A stretch of 64,000 nt of DNA, from contig NZ_CP091792.1 of the NCBI RefSeq assembly GCF_022024115.1, forward strand, positions 1,240,001 to 1,304,000. The letters are read 5' to 3'. Both the position numbers and the translations under genes were made by a program. Shown piece after piece: positions 27,501 through 35,233 of this stretch (within the stretch, counting starts at the first letter, position 1; every line of letters begins with the position of its first letter). This DNA comes from Prevotella communis (lineage in GTDB: Bacteria > Bacteroidota > Bacteroidia > Bacteroidales > Bacteroidaceae). The notes below the pieces were generated by a model that worked only from the letters and a program-made list of their open reading frames with translations, made no database searches and had not been told where the DNA came from.

Positions 27501-29091
27501 CCATGGTGTAGATGGGGCTCCAGGAACCATATTTTGCTATGCAACCTGCGGTGTTCTTGCCATTGACATAGTTAAAGGTTTCTTCAAGTAGGTCACCATC
27601 CCAGTAGATACGCATATTCTGATTGACTCCAGCCTCTGTAATGCCAGAAACGGTCTTGCATGTAACAAGACTGATGGGACCTATATCTGTAGGTGTACCC
27701 ATAGAGCCGGGGAAAGCGTTGCTGAAATTGCCAGCCATACAGCGTCCTACATCACTGCCGGCGATGTAGCGATAGTATACCTTTGACGTGGTGGCATCAC
27801 GATAGTTTGTACCTGGATTGTCTTCCATACAGGCGAATACTTCATGACCATGACGGTAGGGGTCTAGGTCTCCAACTTGTTCTGCGTCACCGTGTCCGAA
27901 GCCTGTCGTTGATAGCCCCTTACCATTATCATCGATGACCATAGAGCCATACACAATTTCATCACGACCGTCCCAGTCCACATCGGCCACACAGTAGTTA
28001 TGATAACCTTGTCCTTTCCAAGGGCCACCTGCGTTACAGTCCCAACGCCAGCGTTGTGTGAGTTGGTGGGTTGTGGGATTCACATCATAGGCAATCATCT
28101 TATGACGGGTGTAGATACCTCGAGCCAAGAAAATGCTGGGTTTCTTTCCGTCAAAATAGGGCGCACCGAAGAAATGCTTCGAACTGCGATGCTGCCATCC
28201 TGAATGACCCCATTCGGTTGCAAGGTCAGCACCGGGTGTCTCACGGAGTTTCAAGGGGTAGGGCATTTCTTGGTATTTGGCACCTGTCTCACCATTAAAA
28301 TATAGTAGGTATTCTCCGTCGGTGCAGATAAACCAGTTTACACCTCCTCCATTGGCTCCACGTACGTTGGCATTGGCATCACCCACGGTATAGGTGCTGC
28401 CATCTTTCATATGCATGGTCAGACCGTCAGTAGCACGCATGATGCACTCTGCTTTACCATCACCATCCCAGTCGTATGCCATGATGTTTTGTTCGTTATT
28501 CTGGAAGTCAGCCATGTTAGGTCCACAGTTGATCCACCATAAGCGGGTTCCGTCAAGCTTGAAGCACTCAAAGATGGTATATTCTTTCGTGTCAACACCG
28601 TCAATTTTGGGACCATACTTGGGGTAGGATTGTTCCATCTCACTCAGATTGTCGAACTTCATGATGATTTCCAGTTCTCCATCACCATCGACATCAGCAC
28701 AGGTGGCATCGTTGGGAACAAGTGTGCTCTTGATGCCCTCGTGATTGAGCTGAATCTCAGTGTAGCTGGTAGTCCAGTTTTTAGCCACTTTGCTCACATT
28801 CTTCACAATACCATTTACCACGGCAGCAACAGTATATTTACTGTTGATGGTACCTTCTGTGTCGGTGTAGTTTGATACGGAAAGGGGCTTGTCGTTGATA
28901 GGCTGACCGTCACGATACACAATGTAGGATACATCGTAGTATTCGTCTGCCTGAATACGCCAGTTGAGATACATACCGCGTGCGGTCTTCATAGCGATAA
29001 GGCCACGATCCAACTGGTCTGTTCTACGCTGAGCTGTCATGCTTGCTGTCGCGAGCACTAGCGCTGTCATTGTAAGAAGAAATCGTCTCAT
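24562..29091 (-). CDS. rhamnogalacturonan lyase (PL11) fused to autotransporter-like repeats
   Basis: A 1509-residue secreted protein with a signal peptide ending at about MTAQ. Residues about 24-625 match PL11 rhamnogalacturonan-I lyases: an eight-bladed propeller with repeated DxDGDGxxE calcium motifs (ADVDGDGELEIIM, YDWDGDGKAECIM, ADVDWDGRDEIVYG) and a PPRPSYFLGE end. From about 690 to 1430 the chain becomes repeats of the form LxKxGxGxLxL...NTYTGGTxIxxGxLxV, as in passenger beta-helices of autotransporters (PATR type). The end (YDLRGRLV then GIYVIEGRKF) is the locus tail. It cuts the Rha-GalA backbone, complementing PL1. A plain PL11 enzyme is about 600 residues, so over half of this protein is added. 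Confidence 0.9.
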   Translation of the reverse strand: MRRFLLTMTALVLATASMTAQRRTDQLDRGLIAMKTARGMYLNWRIQADEYYDVSYIVYRDGQPINDKPLSVSNYTDTEGTINSKYTVAAVVNGIVKNVSKVAKNWTTSYTEIQLNHEGIKSTLVPNDATCADVDGDGELEIIMKFDNLSEMEQSYPKYGPKIDGVDTKEYTIFECFKLDGTRLWWINCGPNMADFQNNEQNIMAYDWDGDGKAECIMRATDGLTMHMKDGSTYTVGDANANVRGANGGGVNWFICTDGEYLLYFNGETGAKYQEMPYPLKLRETPGADLATEWGHSGWQHRSSKHFFGAPYFDGKKPSIFLARGIYTRHKMIAYDVNPTTHQLTQRWRWDCNAGGPWKGQGYHNYCVADVDWDGRDEIVYGSMVIDDNGKGLSTTGFGHGDAEQVGDLDPYRHGHEVFACMEDNPGTNYRDATTSKVYYRYIAGSDVGRCMAGNFSNAFPGSMGTPTDIGPISLVTCKTVSGITEAGVNQNMRIYWDGDLLEETFNYVNGKNTAGCIAKYGSWSPIYTMDGSMTNNDTKGTPCFQGDILGDWREEVIMRTANNNIRIYSTPTTTKWRIPSLWYDHQYRNAMVWQMCGYNQPPRPSYFLGELEGITMAPPPLTTTGRVEVMNNGTIGSSLNGQHVMVCETTNCNVTIEEGAQPEILTFNVPTWVQGSAASECTTKDTKINYVTYTCTVSGSGISGNGRLVKQGDGILELPKVDMSHTGETNIWAGVLNFDGTMKNSPLWLNRFAELNSDGGQFRSIKMDYASILRPGRADNRGTITTDSLLLGFGSRVIYDLYEDFSADQINTKYFYIETKNWQNGPDYLTPVIEIAYHGEGDIEPGKYLIGKATEIKGSINNIRIEGVPSNKKATLITENESLYIIIEGMRSATTINWTGSESTVWDLDNTTNFLKGEEKSTFVTGDDVFFGDDATQFNVTINSELETDTIFVENTKAYTIQGTGSITGNSMLNKSGKGLLTIKTENAYTGGNRISGGAVIVTSLANSTQAKGNLGAVTTSANKFVIENGGELRTTAAVTNGSTIKFESETGGIINNSADFIVDRAMTGTKLTKKGTGWMKLNVNNTGLNTLVIAAGTVQCINSSTPAKTVEFQGGTLRENTSTSYTINVPQGKQGYWYMANRSTYSNKITGTGTLTAYCVTEKGTNYYATRTQVQCDFSNFEGTLVATSSLDDPSVLRFTLNTSSGMPKGTMNIGSNVEVQNSGKTFRIGKLTGSGALGGGCTFSNGTSVGANTWQVGNDANWGCSVKVTSNSNLVKLGTGKITWSGANTNTGTTTIKEGELCIATSGKLGTGKLTIAQGATFSGANSTSKQLENASVEVNGILRPGSYNGAFSGTLFFSGKNVTLNQSAVLIVGTNKCATASANGCTALQNIGTLTINGTIRIEPVSSNTLAVGDSIRLWSNVTKFVGTPTIEGTNGIEWDDSRISEGLLFVKSIATDIKPQFADVKSQIGNIYDLRGRLVRKSATSTEGLKPGIYVIEGRKFVVK

Positions 29092-29132
29092 TGATTATAT
29101 TTTATAGTTTTCAGTTAGCTTTTTTGACGCTG

Positions 29133-29140
29133 CAAAGTTA
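29133..29140 (-). promoter_or_regulatory. -7 element for the rhamnogalacturonan lyase gene
   Basis: TAACTTTG on the minus strand, 41 bp before the start codon. No good TTTG is visible at 19-21 bp, so confidence is moderate. Confidence 0.55.
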
Positions 29141-29274
29141 CGAAGAAAAAACTAAAAGTGTGTCAATTATACATTATTTAATATTTTGTCCTTGACTTTT
29201 TATACTGTATTCTTTCAAAAAGTTACTGAAAATTGTGTTATTCTTACTTTTTGAAAAGTTTTATTCGTAAATTA

Positions 29275-29305
29275 TTTGCAATTTAATATTTAATTGTTAT
29301 CTTTG
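29275..29305 (+). promoter_or_regulatory. promoter of asnA
   Basis: TTTG at 29275-29278, a 19-bp spacer and TATCTTTG at 29298-29305, with the ATG 22 bp further on. The divergent lyase promoter lies within the same AT-rich 236-bp gap. Confidence 0.88.
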
Positions 29306-29327
29306 CACCCAAAATTTTAATAACAAC

Positions 29328-30365
29328 ATGAGTCAAGTCATTAAACCTGTAGACTATCAGCGTCTGCTCGACATGCGTCAGACAGAGCAGGGCATTAAAT
29401 TGATTAAGGAGTTTTTTCAGCAGAATCTCTCCACGGAATTGCGTCTTCGTCGTGTAACAGCCCCCTTGTTTGTGTTGCAGGGCTTAGGTATTAACGATGA
29501 TCTGAATGGTGTGGAGCGTGCGGTTACTTTCCCCATCAAGGATTTGGGTGATGCTCGTGCAGAAGTGGTACACTCGTTGGCTAAGTGGAAGCGCCTGACA
29601 CTTGCAGAATACGAGGTGGAGCCTGGTTATGGTATCTATACAGATATGAATGCCATCCGTGCTGATGAGGAGTTGGATAATCTCCACTCACTGTATGTTG
29701 ACCAATGGGACTGGGAGGCAGTTATCCGTCGTGAGGATCGTACGCTTGCCTTCCTGAAAAATATCGTAGCACGTATCTATGCTGCCATTCGTCGTACGGA
29801 ATATCTGGTGTGCGAGAGTTATCCCCAGATAAAGCCTTTCCTGCCAGAGACGATACATTTTGTTCATGCGGAAGAACTGCTGCAGATGTATCCCGATAAG
29901 ACGCCCAAAGAACGTGAGGATGCTATCTGTAAGAAGTATGGTGCCGTGTTTGTAATTGGCATTGGCGGAAAACTGGCGAATGGAGAGAAACATGATGGAC
30001 GTGCTCCAGACTATGATGACTGGTCGACAGTGGCAGAGGACGGACGTAAGGGACTGAATGGTGATATCCTTATCTGGTATCCTGTGCTAGGGCGTTCTTT
30101 CGAACTTTCGTCAATGGGTATCCGTGTAGACAAAGAGTCACTCTTGCGTCAGCTTGAGATTGAAGGTCAGCAGCAGCGTGAGAAACTCTATTTCCATCAG
30201 CAGCTGTTGAATGATAAACTGCCTTTGAGTATCGGTGGTGGTATTGGTCAGAGTCGTCTTTGCATGGTGTTGCTTCATAAAGCCCATATCGGTGAGATTC
30301 AGGCCTCTATCTGGCCCGATGAAATGCGGAAAGAGTGCAAGGATTTGGGTATGCCGCTGATTTAA
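29328..30365 (+). CDS. asnA: aspartate--ammonia ligase (asparagine synthetase A)
   Basis: A 345-residue cytoplasmic enzyme making asparagine from aspartate, ammonia and ATP. It is a class II aminoacyl-tRNA-synthetase-like fold. Family stretches include LRRVTAPLFV near residue 40, DDLNGVERAV, KDLGDARAEVVHSLAKWKR around 72-90, and a C-terminal SIGGGIGQSRLCMVLL, which is the motif 3 arginine region. Length matches the bacterial AsnA family (about 330-345). It has its own promoter and a large inverted repeat downstream, so it is probably monocistronic. Confidence 0.96.
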   Translation: MSQVIKPVDYQRLLDMRQTEQGIKLIKEFFQQNLSTELRLRRVTAPLFVLQGLGINDDLNGVERAVTFPIKDLGDARAEVVHSLAKWKRLTLAEYEVEPGYGIYTDMNAIRADEELDNLHSLYVDQWDWEAVIRREDRTLAFLKNIVARIYAAIRRTEYLVCESYPQIKPFLPETIHFVHAEELLQMYPDKTPKEREDAICKKYGAVFVIGIGGKLANGEKHDGRAPDYDDWSTVAEDGRKGLNGDILIWYPVLGRSFELSSMGIRVDKESLLRQLEIEGQQQREKLYFHQQLLNDKLPLSIGGGIGQSRLCMVLLHKAHIGEIQASIWPDEMRKECKDLGMPLI

Positions 30366-30380
30366 GGATAAAGGGTAATG

Positions 30381-30447
30381 TGAAAAGTGAAAAATTTGCT
30401 TCCGCAAATATAATAATTTTGAAGCGGTGCAAATTTTTCACTTTTCA
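30381..30447 (+). terminator. long inverted repeat / terminator after asnA
   Basis: Arms 30381-30399 and 30429-30447 are perfect reverse complements over 19 nt, with a 29-nt spacer. The 13-nt core GTGAAAAATTTGC recurs inside the virE-like gene at 53961-53973, so this is probably a dispersed repeat that also serves as the 3' hairpin of asnA. Confidence 0.65.
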
Positions 30448-30471
30448 TTTTCCACTTTTGGCTTTTTTTGT

Positions 30472-30479
30472 TAACTTTG
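30472..30479 (+). promoter_or_regulatory. -7 element of the dnaX promoter
   Basis: TAACTTTG, 22 bp before the dnaX ATG. A TTTG exists at 30457-30460, but the spacing (11 bp) is too short, so only this half is supported. Confidence 0.6.
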
Positions 30480-30501
30480 CAAGCGCAAACTAACAAAAAA
30501 T

Positions 30502-32286
30502 ATGGAATATATTGTTTCGGCACGAAAATACAGACCGATGTCGTTTGATGCGGTGGTTGGGCAGTTGGCTCTGACCACTACGCTGAAAAATGCCGTGAAG
30601 AGCGGCAAACTGGCTCATGCCTACTTGTTTTGCGGACCACGAGGCGTCGGTAAAACAACATGCGCGCGAATCTTTGCGAAGGCTATCAATTGTCAGAATC
30701 CGACGGCAGATGGAGAGGCATGTAACGAGTGTGAGAGTTGTCAGTCGTTTAATGAGCAGCGCTCACTGAACATCTTTGAGCTCGATGCTGCTTCAAATAA
30801 CTCGGTAGAACATATCAAGACGTTGATGGAACAGACCCGTATTCCTCCGCAGGTGGGAAAATACAAGGTCTTTATCATTGACGAGGTCCACATGTTGTCT
30901 ACGGCGGCTTTTAATGCTTTCCTGAAGACATTGGAGGAACCCCCTGCACATGTCATCTTTATTCTGGCTACTACAGAGAAGCATAAGATTCTGCCCACCA
31001 TCCTGAGTCGTTGTCAGATATACGACTTTGAGCGTATGACGGTGCAGAATACCATCGATCACTTGAAACACGTGGCAGAAAAAGAGGGCATCCAGTATGA
31101 GGATGCGGCGCTGGCGGTTATTGCAGAGAAGGCCGATGGTGGTATGCGAGATGCACTGAGTATCTTTGACCAGGCAGCATCGTTCTGTCAGGGTAATATC
31201 ACTTATCAGAAGGTGATAGAAGATCTCAATGTGTTGGATTCGGACAACTATTTCCGTATGGTAGATTTGGCCATACAGAATAAAGTGAGCGATATCATGG
31301 TGCTACTCAATAGCATCATCAGTAATGGCTTCGATGGCGGCTTGCTCATTCAGGGCTTGGCTAAGCATGTGCGTAATGTGCTGATGGCGAAGGACCCCCA
31401 GACATTGCCTTTGCTGGAAGTGAGTGATCAGGCTAAGAAACGCTATACGGAACAGGCACAGCATGCTGATACGCGTTTCCTCTATGGTGCTCTGAAATTG
31501 ATGAATCAGTGTGATATCAACTACCGTCAGTCGGGTAATAAACGCTTGCTGGTGGAATTGACACTGATAGAAATTGCCCAGTTGACACAGCCCGAGGAGG
31601 GGCCGGCAAATGGGCGTCAGCCCAGAAGATTGAAATCCCTGTTTAAGCAACTGATTCAGCAGGCACAGCCCAAACCGAAGGCGGCTCCACAGGTGGCCGT
31701 GGCTGCGCCACAGAGTCAGAGTAAAGTTGTTGAACCTGTTCAAACTGGTTCTGTAAGTAATACGCCCCAGACTCCTCCTCCATCTGCTCCCTCGACTCCC
31801 AGGCCAACTCTGAAAACCGGGAGTATCGGTATCACATGGAATAATCTGCGCGGTTCAGGAAGAAAATTGAAGATCCAGCTTCCGTCAGACGTTGCTGCTT
31901 CAAACGGACAATCAACTGAGCAGGCAAATTTCTCGTTGGATGAATTACAGTTGCAGTGGGTAGCTATGTGCAACAGAATGCCTGAACGGCTTAGTGGTAT
32001 TGCGGCCAGAATGAAGAATATGAATCCTGTCATTCGTCGTATGCCAGAGGTGGAGGTGGTAGTGCCAAATGAGATTATCAAAGATGAGATGGAACAGATC
32101 AGAGGCAGTATTGTGAATACGCTGAAGATCTATCTCAGAAATAATAAGATTACGCTGTCTCTTTCTGTGGCTGACCAAACCGAACGGGAGGTGGTACTGT
32201 CCAGACGACAGCAGTTTGACCTGATGACAAGCAAGAACCCAGCTATTGAGCGACTGCGTAAGGAGTTTGGCTTGGAGTTGGTTTAA
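30502..32286 (+). CDS. dnaX: DNA polymerase III subunit tau (and possibly gamma)
   Basis: A 594-residue clamp-loader ATPase that loads the beta clamp and organises the replisome. Walker A is GPRGVGKTT at 45-53. The zinc-binding cysteines are C64, C74, C77 and C80. Walker B is VFIIDE at 123-128, sensor 1 has TT at 157-158, and the SRC arginine-finger motif is at 169-171. After about residue 365 a Pro/Gln/Ala-rich linker leads to a tau-like C-terminal domain. I see no obvious programmed frameshift site (A-AAA-AAG type) near the domain III end, so a separate gamma form is not supported. The gene is followed by the FtsB-like gene after 35 bp. Confidence 0.95.
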   Translation: MEYIVSARKYRPMSFDAVVGQLALTTTLKNAVKSGKLAHAYLFCGPRGVGKTTCARIFAKAINCQNPTADGEACNECESCQSFNEQRSLNIFELDAASNNSVEHIKTLMEQTRIPPQVGKYKVFIIDEVHMLSTAAFNAFLKTLEEPPAHVIFILATTEKHKILPTILSRCQIYDFERMTVQNTIDHLKHVAEKEGIQYEDAALAVIAEKADGGMRDALSIFDQAASFCQGNITYQKVIEDLNVLDSDNYFRMVDLAIQNKVSDIMVLLNSIISNGFDGGLLIQGLAKHVRNVLMAKDPQTLPLLEVSDQAKKRYTEQAQHADTRFLYGALKLMNQCDINYRQSGNKRLLVELTLIEIAQLTQPEEGPANGRQPRRLKSLFKQLIQQAQPKPKAAPQVAVAAPQSQSKVVEPVQTGSVSNTPQTPPPSAPSTPRPTLKTGSIGITWNNLRGSGRKLKIQLPSDVAASNGQSTEQANFSLDELQLQWVAMCNRMPERLSGIAARMKNMNPVIRRMPEVEVVVPNEIIKDEMEQIRGSIVNTLKIYLRNNKITLSLSVADQTEREVVLSRRQQFDLMTSKNPAIERLRKEFGLELV

Positions 32287-32321
32287 GAAAGTGATGAGTT
32301 TTAATTTGCAACTGCAATAAG

Positions 32322-32675
32322 ATGAAGAAAATAAAGGAAACAATCAAGGCTTTTCTGGCAATACCGTTTGTGAAATATGGTGTTGTGTTGGTTATTGGTG
32401 TCGTACTGATTGGTTTCGTAGGCTCCAATAGTATCTGGGGGCACTTTCGTAACAAAATGAGAATCAGTGAACTGAAAGACGAGATTGAACACTATGAAGG
32501 AGAGTATCGTCGTGACCAGACTCAGATTCATCAGTTGCAGAGTAATACAAAAGCAATGGAAAAAGTGGCTCGTGAGCGCTTCTTTATGAAGACTGACGAA
32601 GAGGATATCTTTGTTTTGAGCGACGACCAGCGCGAGTTCCAACAAAAGAATTCAAAGGATGAAACAATTGAATAA
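32322..32675 (+). CDS. FtsB/DivIC-like cell-division protein
   Basis: A 117-residue protein with one transmembrane helix (about residues 18-35), a short coiled-coil (about 45-82) and the family end ERFFMKTDEEDIFVL. This is the septum-formation initiator layout; such proteins bridge FtsQ and FtsL in the divisome. The transmembrane orientation puts the coiled coil in the periplasm. The next gene starts 16 bp before this stop, so translation is coupled. FtsB and DivIC cannot be told apart by sequence at this level. Confidence 0.85.
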   Translation: MKKIKETIKAFLAIPFVKYGVVLVIGVVLIGFVGSNSIWGHFRNKMRISELKDEIEHYEGEYRRDQTQIHQLQSNTKAMEKVARERFFMKTDEEDIFVLSDDQREFQQKNSKDETIE

Positions 32676-33060
32676 ATGGCAGAATGCCATCTTTATGGTG
32701 AGTGCTCTGTTGATGGTTGTAGGTGCCGGTGCCGGTATCTTCAGATGGTATTATTTCCCCTATGTCTATGCTGTTGGTGCAATAGGCTATGCAAGTATGC
32801 AGATGTTGCAGCGTTATGAAGGACGTGATTTCACGATTCGCCGCTTGCGTCGTGTGATGTTGTTCAGTGATGTACTGCTTTTGCTGACTGCGGTGTTCAT
32901 GTTTGCGTCTCAGGATAATTCCTTGGGGCTGGATAGGATTATTTACCTGCAATATGTGAATAATAACTGGGTCGTTGTGTTGCTGGTGGCGGCTGTCTTG
33001 CAGCTTTATACCACCTATAGAATCAGTAGTGAACTGGAAAAAGAGGCAAAAAAACTATAA
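32659..33060 (+). CDS. small four-helix membrane protein, unknown function
   Basis: A 133-residue protein of mostly hydrophobic segments (about 10-30, 33-48, 66-84 and 98-117), with basic residues in the loops (RRLRR) and at the C-terminus. I do not recognise a function. It overlaps the FtsB-like gene by 17 bp and is followed by a terminator, so it ends that transcript. The tight coupling suggests an envelope role, but nothing in the sequence shows which. Confidence 0.75.
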   Translation: MKQLNKWQNAIFMVSALLMVVGAGAGIFRWYYFPYVYAVGAIGYASMQMLQRYEGRDFTIRRLRRVMLFSDVLLLLTAVFMFASQDNSLGLDRIIYLQYVNNNWVVVLLVAAVLQLYTTYRISSELEKEAKKL

Positions 33061-33064
33061 AAGA

Positions 33065-33098
33065 TTGCGCAATTGTTTTAAATTGCGCAAATTTTTTT
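33065..33098 (+). terminator. rho-independent terminator
   Basis: Arms 33065-33074 and 33081-33090 form a perfect 10-bp stem (TTGCGCAATT), with a 6-nt loop and a run of seven T from 33092. Confidence 0.9.
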
Positions 33099-33119
33099 CT
33101 CTAGTTCAATAATAGGTTG

Positions 33120-33127
33120 TACATTTG
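33120..33127 (+). promoter_or_regulatory. -7 element of the DUF4369-pyrC transcript
   Basis: TACATTTG lies 15 bp before the first ATG and just after a terminator. No clear TTTG partner is seen upstream. Confidence 0.6.
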
Positions 33128-33141
33128 CAAAATATAAGCAG

Positions 33142-33906
33142 ATGGTTAAAATGAAGAACCTTACATATCTATTTTTGCTCATGGCTCTGATGGTTTCATG
33201 CTCAGAGTCTTATGTGATACAAGGTACGTCATCAGTCTCAAGGCTGGATGGCAGTAAACTCTATTTGAAGGTGGTTAAGGACAAGAAATTGTCAAATCTT
33301 GATTCCTGCGAGGTGGTGCATGGAAAGTTCCATTTCTCGGGTGTCCTTGATACTGTTCAGGTAGCTTCTTTATTTATGGATGACCAGAGTTTGATGCCCT
33401 TGGTAGTAGAGAAAGGTGATATCAGTATAACCATTGATAATGGACAGCAGAAAGTGAGTGGTTCTCCACTTAATGATTTGCTTTACGACTTCTTGGATCA
33501 GCATACCCAGTTGCAGAATCAGATGGTAGAACTTGACCATCGTTACAGTCAGATGCTGCTTGATGGTGTTGATGAGGATGAGATAGAACGCATCCTTAAT
33601 GCTGAGGCTGCTGTCATCGCTCAGAAAGAGGATAGCCTGGTTTCAGGTTTTGTTGAAGAGAACTTTGATAACGTACTGGCTCCCTTTGTGTTTGTGCAAA
33701 TGGCAACGTCAGTTCCTCAGGTGGAACATATCATGAGCAAGGCACCGGATGCGTTCAAGAACCATCCCTTGGTTGCTGAGTTTTATAAGAGTGTGACAGA
33801 GAGTGAGATGATTGAGAAACCTGAGCCTCGTGAGGCTACGCTCCCCTCTGAAATTGACGATGCAACGATACAAGATATCCTGAATGGTAATGAGAACGCT
33901 AATTAA
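33142..33906 (+). CDS. DUF4369-type lipoprotein
   Basis: A 254-residue lipoprotein with lipobox LMVSC (about Cys20). The N-terminal region (about 25-110) reads YVIQGTSSVSRLDGSKLYL, with a GKFHFSG stretch, as in the DUF4369 domain that often precedes thioredoxin-like domains in Bacteroidetes. Here no CxxC thioredoxin follows; the C-terminal part is helical. Function unknown. M4 (at 33151) is an alternative start. The pyrC frame begins inside its 3' end, so the two are coupled. Confidence 0.75.
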   Translation: MVKMKNLTYLFLLMALMVSCSESYVIQGTSSVSRLDGSKLYLKVVKDKKLSNLDSCEVVHGKFHFSGVLDTVQVASLFMDDQSLMPLVVEKGDISITIDNGQQKVSGSPLNDLLYDFLDQHTQLQNQMVELDHRYSQMLLDGVDEDEIERILNAEAAVIAQKEDSLVSGFVEENFDNVLAPFVFVQMATSVPQVEHIMSKAPDAFKNHPLVAEFYKSVTESEMIEKPEPREATLPSEIDDATIQDILNGNENAN

Positions 33907-35233
33907 AGGAGGACGTATCGTCAACGAAGGACGTACCTTCGAAGGCGCCATTGTTATTGAAAACGAACGAATCGTAGACGTCATTGACGGTAAGGATATT
34001 CCTCAGGAATCATCATTTACTTCTGTCGTCGATGCCAAAGGTTGTTATGTCCTGCCTGGTATCATTGATACACATGTTCATTTCCGTGAGCCTGGCATGA
34101 CCGAGAAGGCTGATATCGAGAGTGAGAGTCGTGCAGCTGCTGCAGGTGGCGTGACCTCCTATTTTGAGATGCCTAATACTGTTCCGCAGACCACCACGAT
34201 AGAAGCCCTTGAAGATAAGTTCCAGCGTGCAGCCAAGAGCAGTCACGTGAATTATACCTTCTTCTTTGGCGCTACAAACGATAATGTAGACTTATTTAGT
34301 AAGCTCGATGTACATCGTATTCCAGGTATCAAACTCTTCATGGGTAGCAGCACAGGCAATATGCTGGTGGATCGTGATGAGGCATTGAATCGTATCTTTG
34401 CTTCAGCGAAATTGCCTATCATGGCACACTGTGAAGATACCACGATTATCAATCGTAACATGGAGGAGGCTAAGAAAGCCTGGGGCGATGATCCTCAGGT
34501 GTCTTTGCATGCCCTGATTCGTAGTGAGGAAGCCTGTCTGGCATCAACTACCAAGGCAGTTGAATTAGCTAAGAAGCATCATGCCCGTTTGCATGTAGCC
34601 CATATCTCCACAGCTGATGAGTTGGAACTGATACCTCCTTTTACTAAACAGGGGAAAATGGCTTCAATCACCGCTGAGGCTACGGTGGGTCACCTTTATT
34701 TCACGATGCTTGACCATGAACGTTTGGGAGCACGTATCAAGGTGAATCCAGCTATCAAGAGTCCTGTAGATCAGTTCATGCTGCGTGAGTCATTGAATGA
34801 TGGACGTATTTTTACCATTGCCACTGATCATGCACCTCATCTGTTGTCACAGAAACAGGGAGGATGTGCCAAGGCTGCCAGTGGTATGCCGATGGTACAG
34901 TTCTCATTGCCAACCATGCTAGAATTGGTTGACCAGAAAGTGCTGTCCATTGAACGGATGGTGCAACTCATGGCGCATAATCCTGCCACGTTGTTTGAAG
35001 TACGTCATCGTGGCTTTATCCGTAAAGGCTATCAGGCCGACCTCGTCATTGTACGTCCAAAGTCATCTTGGACAGTGACGCCAGAGGTGATTGAAAGCAA
35101 ATGCGGCTGGAGTCCTATGGAGGGGCACACCTTCAACTGGCGCGTGGAGCAAACATTCTGTAATGGTCATTCAGTATATCATCATGGTGTCGTAGATCGA
35201 GATTATATTGGTCAGCCACTTGCGTTCCGATGA
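33884..35233 (+). CDS. pyrC: dihydroorotase
   Basis: A 449-residue amidohydrolase that cyclises carbamoyl aspartate to dihydroorotate in pyrimidine synthesis. The metal motif DTHVHFREPG places ligands at His64 and His66. MAHCED, HVAHIST and ATDHAPH provide the remaining ligands. It belongs to the longer class I (allantoinase-like, PyrC/PyrX) group rather than the 350-residue E. coli type. The start overlaps the lipoprotein gene by about 20 bp; ATG at 33890 (M3) is equally plausible. The stop overlaps the next ATG by 4 bp. Its pathway partners carAB lie 25 kb away. Confidence 0.93.
   Translation: MVMRTLIKGGRIVNEGRTFEGAIVIENERIVDVIDGKDIPQESSFTSVVDAKGCYVLPGIIDTHVHFREPGMTEKADIESESRAAAAGGVTSYFEMPNTVPQTTTIEALEDKFQRAAKSSHVNYTFFFGATNDNVDLFSKLDVHRIPGIKLFMGSSTGNMLVDRDEALNRIFASAKLPIMAHCEDTTIINRNMEEAKKAWGDDPQVSLHALIRSEEACLASTTKAVELAKKHHARLHVAHISTADELELIPPFTKQGKMASITAEATVGHLYFTMLDHERLGARIKVNPAIKSPVDQFMLRESLNDGRIFTIATDHAPHLLSQKQGGCAKAASGMPMVQFSLPTMLELVDQKVLSIERMVQLMAHNPATLFEVRHRGFIRKGYQADLVIVRPKSSWTVTPEVIESKCGWSPMEGHTFNWRVEQTFCNGHSVYHHGVVDRDYIGQPLAFR

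Noticed and set aside
30502..32286. Programmed frameshift in dnaX giving a gamma subunit
   Set aside because: No A-AAA-AAG slippery run followed by a stem was found in the domain III region.
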